Shown: positions 1-13,000 of the stretch, piece by piece | Numbering within the stretch: position 1 is the first letter of the stretch | How the letters are laid out: the number at the start of each line of letters is the position of its first letter | NCBI RefSeq assembly: GCF_001625305.1 | Contig: NW_017802380.1 | Coordinates: 2,496,881 to 2,560,880, forward strand | From: Branchiostoma belcheri | Taxonomy: Eukaryota > Chordata > Leptocardii > Amphioxiformes > Branchiostomatidae | Length of the DNA stretch: 64,000 nt | Reading direction: 5' to 3' | Program-made: the position numbers and the translations under genes | The notes under the pieces: model-generated | Told to the model about the DNA's origin: nothing | The model's input: only the letters and a program-made list of their open reading frames with translations | The model's database searches: none

Positions 1-1012
1 GTCTGGCCAAGAGTGGGATCCTCTGTAAGGCAATCATATCCCAATCAAGGGGATAATACATACTGATATAGGCTTACGGCCGCACCAGGATAGAGTGCCC
101 CGCAGCTTTGTAAAGTGGGCCCGAACGCTTTTTCCCCAGGCTATATTTCATGTCCTCCTTGGCGGTGTCCGTCCGAGGTCACACCGAGTGGTCAAGTCGA
201 GAGGATTGGGCCGCCCGGCTATCGATTGGCTATCCGAGCCACATTCTAAATCGTCCAATTTTGCCGAGGGTAATTTGGGAAGAATTGCGCGATGTCAGCC
301 ATTTGGACAAGTTTCCAATATTGTTTGTATCCTGGCGGCGTCAGGGTGCCTGGCACCGGGACCGGGAACAGGTGGCCAAATGACCACTAATTTCCACAGT
401 CGCACTTCAGGGTATTTGGGGAATTGCCTGTGGTCAGCGAAATCCTCCGATTCCCTCACTGCATCGGATTCTGAAAGACAGGAAAAACGCTTAGACCTTT
501 GCTAGCCTTTTGGTAGTACCATTATATAGCCAACAACATATGTGAAGGATATAAAATAACAGAACAAAGTAGCATGTTTTTTGTCTGTCTTAAAATATAT
601 AGCTACTAGTCCTGTAGGCATTGATCTGTTTTATCTTGTATGCATTTGTCATGCCTGGTTATCTGGACATATACCAGGAAACATTCTTAAAGTGTGTGTC
701 TTTTCGTTTAACTATTCATATCAGTCAATGTTACCGTCTGACATTGAGTCTCCTCTCTGAACAAAACCTGCCTTCACGAATATCTCACAGTCCTTGGCGC
801 GGCCATTAAATTTTCATAGCTTTTGACCTTATGTTTCCACATGTTCTAAAGATGAGTTATGAAGCTGGAGGGCAAAGTCATCGATCACGCACCGTCTGAA
901 CATTGAAGAACAAAGATGAAAGATATGTATAAGATGTAACAAAGAATTGAAAAGATATTGAATGTGGTAACAGTACTGAACGTGTCTTTTTTTTCTGTCT
1001 ACTTTTTTGCAG
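1..1012. other. LRIG intron (upstream part), no feature seen
   Basis: Non-coding sequence before the first visible LRIG exon. The short open frames here show no LRR, Ig or other recognisable motif and have no convincing splice borders. It is taken as intron because the first exon, at 1,013, starts in mid-protein with a split leucine codon. The signal peptide, N-terminal cap and first LRRs must lie outside the window. Confidence 0.6.
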
Positions 1013-4000
1013 GAAAATTGACCACAATCATCTGACGGAATTCGTGAATGTTGGCGCCTTTGCTCCAAACCTCACCGTTCTTAGCCTGTAAGTATAACAT
1101 ACATTATTAAACTTAGAAGTATCTTTATATACCGTCATGACTTATTCAGTATCAAGGGGTGGGGAGCAGTTGTTGAAAATAACCAGCTGGTATCAGTTTT
1201 CAAAACGTAACCTAAAATGTGTATTTTTGCCAACGTGATGCATCACCTAGCACTAGCAGTGGTCGTAATACTTGTTTTTTTCCCAGTGTTCTGCAATATT
1301 GCAGAATTCAAACATACATGCATAACTAGTAATATAGCTTAAAGTCAGTAGTAAACTCAAAAGCTACCAAGCAATATACAGACATGATCGAACCCCTATT
1401 CTGATTTTTTCAGTCTGCAAAATTGCAGGTTGCTAATTTTTTGTTTTGCAACATTGAAAATGTCACTGCAAATTGCAAACGGCAGAAGGGTATTCCTAAC
1501 ACTGTGCTAGACAGGCTAAATAGTAGCTGTCCAGCCTTGATGCCCAGTGGCATGTGATAAACTCACCTTTTATGCACCACTTCATAGCAGAATCCCCCCA
1601 GGATACTCAGCTATAGTGATGCTCCCTGGCATTCCAGCACAGCCCAGCAGGGAGTAGTAGCTAGGGGAGCTTGGTGCTGACCACCTGCAAAAACTAGGCC
1701 CATCAATCATCAGGCACATCTCAAGAAACCCAGGGGGTCATGATCTCCTGGATTTGGCTAAGACTTCAAATGTTTTTACACAGAAAAGTGGCCCTAGTAG
1801 GCTGTGAAGTAGTAAACAATTGCGTAGGAGACATTTGATGGAACTCAGAGAGTTGGGATAAAACTGTAGCCCCTTTGTTATTTCTGGAGGTGCTTGCAGT
1901 AAGATGTCACTCTTAACTGAAGTCAAACGGTGACCATAAATTCTTCAAGGCAGACGTTTCTGCCGGATATCAGAGCCCAGGAAAGTCAGACGTCGAGCTT
2001 TCATGTACCATCGCAGAAATTGAACTTGTGACTCTACAAACACGACAGGAGCGAGGAATTACGACAGCCCTCCTTGGAATGCCTGTTGCACTCTGGGTGC
2101 AACTCTCTTTGGGACCGATCTCTCTGGGTTTGGAAGCTACGGTCACCCCTCCAGTGTTGTAAATCGCATTCGGTTGTAGATTAGTGTCTTTGTATGCATC
2201 ATTTAATGTACCAAGGGGGACGGCAGTATTGGTAGTCCATAACCGAAGCTGGTCCTGTGAGGCCTCTAAACCTGATCTCCAACACTTCCTGTCAGTTGTA
2301 TATGTTTCAGTGATTGGGTCCACCAGGACTACCTGTGTGTGTGCACAAATGGATTATACTTATCTAATTCTTGCAGTTGAGCAATTTTGGTAAAAACCGG
2401 GGCTGGGAGCATAAATCTGGTGCGTAGTGAAGTCAACGTACTCCACTCACATTTGAAAGGCTCCAAACTTGACGTTTGTGTCTGGAGCGAAACTTGCAGG
2501 GCTCTCTGTAGGGGAGCAGCATTTGGTACGAGCCAGAGCAAAAGTTCCTGATTAAAGTTGGCACTAAATAGCTGATCCCTCGGCCGGTTGAGATATCCTA
2601 AAACCCCCCTGCTGCCCTTGACCTGCATGCTTCGGGAGCGACACCAGCAGACTAACTGCGGAGAGAAGGGATCGGTTGGAATCCGTCTCCCCTGTTGTAG
2701 ACGTGTGAATTCTTCTTCACCTGTGGCTGAGATCTAAACAGGGTGGCCGGTTTTTGCGGCCGCAGTTGTCATCTCCCAATTTGTTGGGATGAGCCCTGGC
2801 TACAGGCAGGAGAATGCCGGCCAATCCTCTGGTGCATTGTAGTATGCCAGGGTGAACCTGAGGCTGAGTCAGACAGCATACCAAACCCATGCCCCCCTTG
2901 ACGCGTCTCGAAAAATAAAGCAAGATCGAGATTGAAAAGGATTCGAAGAATGAAGGACAGCTTCTTGAGTTGACCACAACTTTTTAAAAAATTATCTGCC
3001 AAAATAGATAAATTATTGTGGCCCTATGTCTAGAATGTGTTTGGATGGCTCTAGAGGTTCCAGACACAAGTGTATGAACTTGGGAAGAAGTTCACAGTTG
3101 TAGCTGGGAAAAATAAAACGTGTCTGGGATTTGAAGAATGAGGGACAGCTCCTTGCATTAGATAATCAGTTAATATGAACTTTTGTGGCCGTATGTGTAG
3201 AATTGGTTTGGATGGTTCTAGAGGTCCAGACATGTGTATGAACTTGGAAGAAGTTCACAGACAGTTGTAGCTGGGAAACAGATGGCACGGGGCCGGCTGG
3301 ATCTTCCTGCCCATGTCCCACACAGGAAACATGCATGACAAACGATGTAGATCTGCAGAAGAAAGATTCAAGTTGCGGAGGAAGGAACAACGCGACGGCC
3401 GGATTTGTCCGTCAAGGGAGCTTAACGTGCCGCTTCCCCTTGTTGTTGCGAATTTGGACAAGAGATAACAGTGTCAGACAGCGAGGGTGTCGGTATGTTC
3501 CTGTTGCAGTGGTAGAAATACCCATCTGCATTTTACAGAGACATTTCAATATTGCAGAAGAAAAATTAAGCAACCTGCAAATTTGCAGAATTAAAAAATC
3601 AGGCTTGGGGTCCAATGGTGTTTAAAAGCTTTGTGTGTTTACTACTGACTGCATGTATTTTTCAAATCACATGTAAAATGTATGCCAACATGCAATTTTG
3701 TACATGCCATGAGTTTAGATCCAGACTTTAAAGTGTGTTTTTGCAGAAAGTATTTCTGACTTGCAGAACAAAATTTTGACATTCTGCAATGTTGCAGAAC
3801 ACTGAAAAAAAAAAAGGATTTCCACCACTGTGTTAGCTAGCGTTAGCCCGGTACGAGCGAGTGATTGTGTGCCATGGGTGCTTCAACAGGAAAATAATGG
3901 CGGGGACCTCTTGAGAGCTCATTGCTGACACACTTGAAACAGAACAGGCCCTCCTTGGCAGAACGAGAACATGGAGATAAGGACCCTTTCAACTTGAACT

Positions 4001-7000
4001 ACAGAGGGTCTTTAACCTTTGGCACACTTTAGGATCCTTCTGTGTTAGCAAGTTCGGGTGATTACAATCTTTATGATGGGAAGAAATTCAAACATTAAAC
4101 CACGGGTACGTGAATCAAAATTTTGAAACTCGGAATGGAATCTTTCAAAACTGTTTTTGTAAAATAAAGCCCTGACAATTTGTTTGCCTCACAAAGTTGA
4201 CTAAAATTTTCCATTGCACGAGTAACTGCCATCCACGAGTTCACATTTTCTATTCTGCCATCCATTGTCATTTGGCTTTGCAATGGAAGTTGCTTACTAG
4301 TTGTCTGCTTTCTTCACATGTCCTATTGTCTGCTTTCTTCATATGTCCCGTCCTGTCTGGCAGACCAATCAAATTTGCATTTGCCACTTTTCCATCACAC
4401 ATTTGAGTGACATGCAAAACAAGCAGGCAACCAGACAAGGTTGTTTATGGTCCTTGTATCTGACAGGTGTTTATTGAATTAGCCCTGCCAGGGCTGGGCT
4501 TTCTATTTAGGGGGTAAATTCTTTTATGAGCAAGTTTGTTTAGACTGATGGGTAATGATAGGTTTGTAATAGGTCAGTCCATAAAAGTAGTCTACTCAGG
4601 CTTATGTAGGAAGAGCTTGTCTCCTCCCATGGCCCATAAAATTGTTCCAGTTGAATAGTTCTCTATCATATGAGCAGCCTGGACTCTAGAGCCAGCTCAA
4701 TTTTCTTTTTTTGGTCATCCCATCAGCCGAGGTCACAATATATGCAAGTTCTGGCATTTTGGATTTCCAGCGCCTTTAAAATGTCCCACATTTTAGAGGC
4801 AAATCATGGTTGTTGGTGGTCCTTTCGATGTCTTTAAATTTTTCCCCTACCATTTTTGGCAATTTCATCCGTCAAGGTTGATGGATTGGTTTAAACAAAT
4901 TGTCTGTCACATGCCATAACTGATAAAGTTCCTGCAATTGACAAAAAAAGGGTGCTGCTGGTTAGAGCCCTGCGTAGGAGACAAGACTACAGCCTGAGTT
5001 TCTCATCAAACGGTCTGGCTGTACCTGGGGATGCCATGTCCGGAACCTTCTGATCCCCCATCTGTGCATGGGGTCACCTGAATGGTGGATGGCTGTCACT
5101 CAGATATGCTTGTCCAATCAGGGTCTTGTCAATCTCGATTTGATTTCTGACAGTAGCAACATCTGCAACTTTCTTTAGACAATTTAAAATGTGTGAGAAA
5201 ATTAATGTGATTTCAAATGGGACTTTTATGTATCAGTTTATAAATCTTGACTACATGTAGATATCCCTTCAGCCAAATAGGGCTGATTTCCAAAGAAGCC
5301 CACGAAATAGGAGGTAGAGACTGGTTTGTACATTCTGGTAAAGAGGTGTTCAGTCTAAAATGGTATTACAGTTTTTCTCAATCAATTGGAGGATTTCTGC
5401 TGTTTAGGCTTAGGTCAAGCCAACAGTTAGTGTTTCTTTACTCTGTAGTGGATTTTCTTGTCTAAGTCTAGTTTTTCACACATGCAGAACCACTTTGCAC
5501 TGGACAATTTGGTGCGGAGGTTGGCCCTGGGATTACCAGGGTGGCAAACTGATACAGGGTAAACACAACCCTGCTAAACACAGCCTGACATCTCATGGGC
5601 ACTTCTCAGGCCTGAAATGTGGTAACAAACCCCTGATGTCCAGCTTTTCATGGCCGATACAGCAATACAGGCATCACAGAAAATAAACTGTGGGTTAGAG
5701 CTCAACAGATGGAGTGTTTGACGTCAATGTTTAGTGTTTTGGAACCGAAAATGAATGAAAACTGTTGAAGGATCGGCTTTTGTCCGACCTTGGCAAATGT
5801 TTGTATAGATGTTTGGTGAAAATAGCAGCTGGACGCGGAATCTGATATTTCCGCAATGAGGATTTAGTCGAAACGGAATCCTTCAGGAGGCGAGGCGGCG
5901 TGCAGCAGTCGGCGGATTTAGGCGTGCGGAAAGACGGGGTTGTGGCTCGCTGCTTAGAAGCGATGACCTGTCAGTACTTGGGGGATAGAGAGGGCACGGG
6001 TCCTTGTAAGGCACTTAGTTCTTTTGTTTTCAGCACGTCCCACTGAGTTGGTTATTAATGGGCTATTTCATTTGTCCTGTTGTGGCTGGGGGCTAACCCC
6101 TGTGCAGCACCCCACACTCAGGTTACCTACAACTTCCTCAGGTTACCCTCCCCTCCGAGGAGCGTGCCGTCTTTAGGACACCACCACAGGAGACCTGTTT
6201 AAAGATTTGTACCTCTTTAAGCTTAAACTGCCGTCGCTAGAGGTGACATACAACAGGAGCTGGCAGTTGTGGGGAAACAAGTGACGTTCATAAAGTGGAG
6301 AAACTCTTTCACCTTGTTAGATTCAAGATGGCTGCCTTCCCGCCACCACCTGTGCTGTTGCTGTCAACCGTTTACAATCAATACACAGGGCCCACCTCGC
6401 CTTTGTTTCCACATGTGCCCCACCCTGGGCTTAGGGGGATGCTTCTAATATTGTAAGGTTGGGAAAATCCATGAACTCCAGCAGCAGTTGGCTTCAAAAC
6501 AATCCAGCCAGAGCGAGCTATCAGGGCTCGAGATTCATTTTTGGGAATAGATGCACTGGAACCAACCTAAAAAATTGGGTGCACAAAAGAATATTTTGGG
6601 TGCACCATATAATATAGAATAACTACAATTTCAGCAATAAATAATTATGTTTCGTTTCTTAATAAAAGTTTTACAACAATGGCTTTATTATTTTTCTGAC
6701 ACTTAAATGTTAAGAATATGCTGTATCCTACTAAAAGTATACATTTGACATCTTTACATGTTATGTAAACCTACGATAATATTCCAGTGTACCCACAGAA
6801 AAAAATTGGGTGCACAGCTCCAAATTTGGGTGCACTAAGGTGCACATGCACCCGGTATTTCCAGCCCTGGCTATTAACCTCAGACTTGGGTTCCTTTGAT
6901 GGCTAGCAAATATTTTCGGGAAACCAGAACTGAGAAAGTCTGCCAAGCAGACCGGAGTTTATTTGTGTTGTGTAGGGGGAACAGGACTGGGATGTCAGCA

Positions 7001-10000
7001 GATGTTAGCTCTTTATGTGAAGGGTTAGATGCCAGATTAGTCAGGAAAAGGCCCAGGTTGTTTCCTATAATTGAAGTGAGATTCAAGCGTCACTAAGATG
7101 TCTTGTTGTGTTATACTCGAAAGGATCTTATTAATGTTTACAGAGCTGTCTCAAAATCCTTTCTATTGACATTTTACTGAAGTATTGACATTTCACCAAA
7201 GTTACTGCACTGAGTCATTTATGTAACATGGCTAGATGTTCGATCGCTTTCGGAGCTGACTGGGATTTCTTTTAGGAAGTGATCCGTTTTTGAACCAAAT
7301 AACAAATTGCCTTTGTTGCTGAAATGATACTTAATGTTGCGCAGGGTTCAGATTATAGGGTAGGGGCCAAAGCTCTTAGGTAGAGATGAATGAAAGGGTT
7401 TTTGTGATGGAGCTTTGACTCAGCTGGCCTGGGGTGTTTTATTGACTGTCTGTCAAAATGGCCATGGCAGTGGGTACATGAGATTTCTGACCCCAGACTC
7501 TTTGCTGGAGACTGGAAGTCTCCCCACGCTACGGACGCACCTTTGAAGTATGGGTAAATTGTGCTTTGCGGCGCGGGCTTCTCTTACTGCAGAGAGGTGT
7601 GTAAAGGGAGCGGAGGGAACGTTGAATCACTAGATAAAGAGCCCTAATGCACTCGGCAAGGATGTTATTTTTAGTTTAAAAGCACCACGTGTACCTACGG
7701 TACGCTTTCCCCCAGATAGACATATTTAATGGAACAGAACATCACATAAATATGATTCAGAGGGTACAAAATAAATGCACTGGACAAAAAGCTAGACGTT
7801 ACATTTCTCTACAAAGCTTGATGATATGTAGGTTGATTGTATTGATTGTTATGTACACCAGGTTTTATTCTTTTTTTGGTGTGAAATATGTTTGTTATAC
7901 CCTCTCACACAAATCTCTGTATTTTGAATGTTTTGGTAGTTTGCAAGAAAGCTTTGTCGTATTAGGGTCACTGGTAATCTTTGAGTATTGTCGACAGAAG
8001 TCTGTAACTGAAAGTTGTTTCTTCAAGGCAAGGATCGGGTATACACTGTCCAAACACTACACTATCAACAAAGGATCTGGTGTGCAGGTGTGTTACTACA
8101 ATGTAGGAGTTAATGAAATTAAGCGAAGTTGTTTGTTGTAAAACTGACATTTGCGTCCTCTTGTTTTTTTTTCTCCAGAGAACACAATCAGATATCTTCT
8201 CTTCCTCCCGGGGTTCTGAGCAACTTCACGTCATTACGGCAGCTTTACCTCAGCCACAACAAGATCTCGGCCATCCTTCAAGGCACCTTCCCCACCGGAC
8301 TCCCCCTTTATACGCTGTAAGTGTCCTCAGAAGATGGCGATATGAGTCGGGAGTCAATTTGTTAGCACCGTGTTAGCCATCAGAACCTGCCCCGGGGGTG
8401 TTTGGGTAGGTGGGTTGATGGCAGGGTAGACATGACAGGACTGAATTCTAGATAAGTGGACACCAATTCTTGTCAGACTGCTGAAGTCTGAACTGCCAAG
8501 ATTCTTATCAGAGGGCCTTTTGGGAGCCTGCAGAAGTCTTTAAAAGGTTGTTTTGTGAGGGGAATGTGATCATCTTAGGGAAGAGTAATGTTTTGGCTGG
8601 GGATTTTTAGTTGAAGCGTTGATGCTTTGTAGTGCTCATTATGTGTTGTAAAATATGTTTTGTGACCTATACTTCTTAGCTTCTTAAGTTTTTCATTGCC
8701 ACTAACATTATTTTTTGTTCTTAACAGGGATCTGAATAATAACAAGATATCTGGTCTGACAAAAGGCTGCTTCGACAACCTGACTCACTTAGAAACCCTC
8801 CGACTCAACAAGAACAGGATCTCTCGAATCCCGCCGAAAATGTTCAAACTCCCGTCACTGAAGTCCCTGTAAGTATTGTGAATTTCTTAACGCCTAAGAT
8901 AAATATAAAGAGACAACAGGATGTGGTGTTTTTGTAGTAGTAGAAGATAAAAGCGTCCTAAGTTTCTCAAGACAAGGAATACATGCACACCTGCAGGATG
9001 CATGCCTGGAGGCAAAGGCTTGGGCCCACGCAGGGGTCACGCGTGTACATGGGCCCTGCATTTGCAGAGATTTACGCCCAGAGAGACAGTGTGCCGTGGC
9101 CATCCTGGCTATGCTAATCCCTGCCTGTAGCCTCCAGGCACCCACAACTTTCTGCCAACTTCGGGAAAATGTTACCGTCGTGTTTGGCGCTGACATTTAG
9201 ACTTATTTGTTGTATGTTGCATCCTAGCTGCTTTGTCATGGTTGGACATGGGGCAGTACCTCGGCGCAGTAAACAGGGGATTCTTCAAATATCAGGGTGT
9301 TACAGCAGGGTCATGTACCAGTGGAAATAAAGGGACGTTGTCACCGTAGACAGCACGCAACGTGCAAGTGCGTATCAAAAATGGAGAACGTCTGTCACGA
9401 CTTCCAGCAAGTTTTTTGGCGTGTCATAAAAAAACCCGGGGCACATAGCTGGAATATTGTTTCACATGGCCTGGGTTTTTGGGCAGGGTGGGCTGAAAGG
9501 TGGCACCTAATATGGCAGCGGTGGCCGGGTGTCACAAGAATGTGTCAAACGTTTGAGGTCCCCTGGCTGGTATGTGAGTGACCAGGGGTGGGCTGGATGA
9601 GTTACTACTGTCCTGATACCTTCTGATATGCCTAATTGTGCGATGAAACGGAGACATTTGATAAGGCCTGGCCTCCTGAACTGGAAGATCTAGTTTGGCT
9701 GGGGCGGATCAGAGTCTTTTGTACCCTGCAATTATCGTAATTAGCGAACACGATAAGGGCGCTGATAGCTAAAACTGGTGGCCATGCCCGGGGAGCCACT
9801 CCACTTGTCAACAAAGCTCCCGAGATTGACAGATTTTCATATTAATCTGGACAAGCACCTGCCAACAACATACGTCTGGTACCCCACAGTTGGGAGGGTG
9901 GATATTATGGGTTGCGCTGAGGAAAAAACAAGTGTTGAAACTCTGTTAGCCGCCTTATTTGGACGGGCCCATGCTGGCTAACCAGTTAAAAATGTGGTCA

Positions 10001-13000
10001 GACTGAGAGACGTTAGCATATATCCTACCCACAGGCATTCAGGAAGTGGGGGAGGGCTCTGAGAAGATTTGAAGTTGACACATACAAAGCCGACAAGTTA
10101 AAGATGTGTGCCTTCCCTCTTAGACCTGTGTATGTAGGTCTGTAGTTGCCAAAACGATGTTGGGTTCGGGGATAGACAGAAAGGTCCAGGGTTGGTTGGT
10201 AGAAGAGGAGGGACAAGTCTCATGCCCAGCGTGTCCACAGCAGGGATGATTAATGTGATCCGATTTGGTAGCTGCTGACCAAACAGGTGCAAGTGGAGTC
10301 CCCTGCCCTCCCCACGGCCCCCATGTTTGGGGTCTAGTCCAACGGCCTCCTTGTTGTGTCTACAGAACCAAAGGAAGTCTTAGAAGATTATATTTTGCTG
10401 ACAAGTTTGCATCCAGGAAATTTGGTTGGCTGAAGCTTCCTGAGTCGTGAAGTAAAAAAAAAGAAGTGCAAAGACGTTGTTGGACTTGTGGACATCTATG
10501 ACAATGCCAAATATGTAGGCAGTTTGGATCAGTTGCATAGCAATCATGCAAGCTATTAAAAATAAGCTGAGGATCATGACTTGATACTGCACGCTCGAGT
10601 TCCTTTGAAATTTTTTTTCACACCCTTAACACCCAAATAGAAAAACAGCTCAAATGAGCGTTAAGTCCCCTTAGGAAAGCAAAATAAGCTTCCTTTGGTT
10701 GTTTGGGGAAACAAAATTGTGGAGCAAAGCGTCAATCTCCGGGAGGACTGAATTCATTCTCCGCGGTGCTTTTCTAGATTTCATGACAAGAGAAAAACAA
10801 ACAACACAGTGTTCACAACAAACTCAAAAAGACACAATGATTTCTTATTCTTGTCCCTTGTATGAAATAGAAATGCTAATTTATCAAACATAATCAAAAG
10901 GAACTATTTGAAAGGTTCTTAGGTAGATAAGTATCAATATGATGAATCATGATGATATTTTTTTTAATCTAACGAAACTTGTGTGTTTCTTCAGCGAGCT
11001 GAACAGAAATCGTATCAAGAAGATCGAGGGTCTGAGCTTCCACGGGCTGGAGTCGCTTCAGGTGCTGCGTCTGAGGAGGAACCACATCTCTACACTCATG
11101 GACGGGTCCTTCTGGGGACTCAGCAACATTCAACAGCTGTAAGTACCTTACAGGCACTGATGTTCTGCCTAACCGTGTTTTAGGATGCTTTAGGATAGTT
11201 GTGTATGTGTCTTCCAAATTGCAACTGTATTGTTACAGAAATGGCTGTCCTAGATCCATGTCAGTGGACCATTCTGTCACAGTGAGCTTAAAAATTCTAT
11301 GGCATCATAATCGTATGACCGCCTACAACGAATATGACTGAACTGTTACTGATACTCATTCCTCTGTCAATGAAGGTTTAGACTGAAAATATTTTGATTC
11401 TAGTGATACCTAGCCTGTGGTAACCCCCGATGTGAGACCAATGGAGAAAATCCTCCGGTGCTGTTCCATGTAAATGAGCCTGTTGGTTCTATGAGAAAGT
11501 AATGTTGAATGCAAACATAGAGATGGATTCACGCTGGTGGCACCGCAGGCCCTACCAGATGGTTAGGAGGGGGGAAAGAGATAAGAAACTGGAGATGCCC
11601 AGTTTTCCTCCTGCAGGGCCCATCTTGTGTCCAATGCTTTTGTCACAGCACAGCGCAGTCTTTAAACCTGGGATTATCTCCTGTGGAACAGCTTAGCTCA
11701 CAAGCCATAAGAGCAGGCAATTCATCAGAATGTTTATTCTCTCTGCATCACATTTTGTCCGAGTCTCTATTTTTGGGTCCTGACCTATTTCAAGTTTGGC
11801 AGTAAATGTGAACCAATTTGAGCACATGGGAGATAGATGGTCCTGTAATTCTTGCCCATGAAGACCGTACTGTCCTTGGCTTAAATACTCATTAATGACA
11901 AGAAGAGCTTGATAAATGACTGCTCGAGCACAAATTAGACAGTAAAGAGCGTTCAGATCATGGCGATAGTGCCTTATTGGGGCCCAAGGTCATATTTAAT
12001 TGGTACTGGAAAATGTTTATAGGATAGGAAGACCAGCAGTCTTGTCCAATTATGTGTTCTGAGCAGTTCCATCTCTTTGGGATGCATACTGCTGCATCTG
12101 CATGTGTTGCATGGCCGAAAGCTTGTAATGTATTGGCATCTGCATAGTTGGGACTAAAGTCTGGTCATGTCAAACGTGTAGATTAAGGTTGGTAATTAGA
12201 ACGTTTTCTCCTGGGCAAGGAAAGCCTTTTATAACTGGCTAGTAGGCATCTGTGACAGATTCAATGCCAAGGCTGAACATGGAAGCCTGTAGTGAACTGG
12301 TCTGTTGTACGGTTCTGTAATGGAGCAGAAGATGTCCAGAGTTGAGTTGGCGCTAATGGGGGAAATCAAAGCCTTGTTGTCGGCTGCCTCTTAAGATAGT
12401 TTGACAACACAAGGTCGTGTTTGCTGCTTTTTCTCACCAGTCAAGGTCGCGGGCGGCGGACGCCACCTGTTCAGCGATTGTAGCTTGAGGGTCTTAATTG
12501 GTACATGTGTAGTACAAGCAAAAGCATACCACAGGTCCCCATTGGTGTTGGGCCCTCTTACTGGCATTTTTCCGACAGTGCTGAATATGGTAAACAGGAT
12601 GTGGTTGGCTGATTCGGGCTTTGGGAAACCGGAGAGTTTGTGTGGAAAGTTACAATTTTCTGTGACTAAACACTGGTATTTATTTGGATTTACAACATCA
12701 AACCAGACGTTCTGAAGTTTTCTCATAGTTTTGTGTGCTAGCTGACCTGGACACATTCATGTCTCAAACGTGTCCATGGAAAGCTGCAACTTGCAAGAAT
12801 TTGAAACTACTGAAATTAATTCTCGTGATTAACAAAACATTTTGATAGCATGCTATGGGAACATTTGGCGCTGATGTGATGCGTATGATTCGGCTCATTC
12901 AAGCATATATGTTGCTGAATAAAAAGGACGATTTACACTTCAGTGCACTTTCATTTCAACAGTTTTTCCATTGGGACAATACACACAGCCACACATGAAG

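Noticed and set aside
7689..8141. 150-codon frame just upstream of an LRIG exon, with a phrase like [11 protein letters not shown] recalling LINE reverse transcriptase ends
   Set aside because: The similarity is confined to a dozen residues, with no neighbouring retrotransposon features; left as intron.
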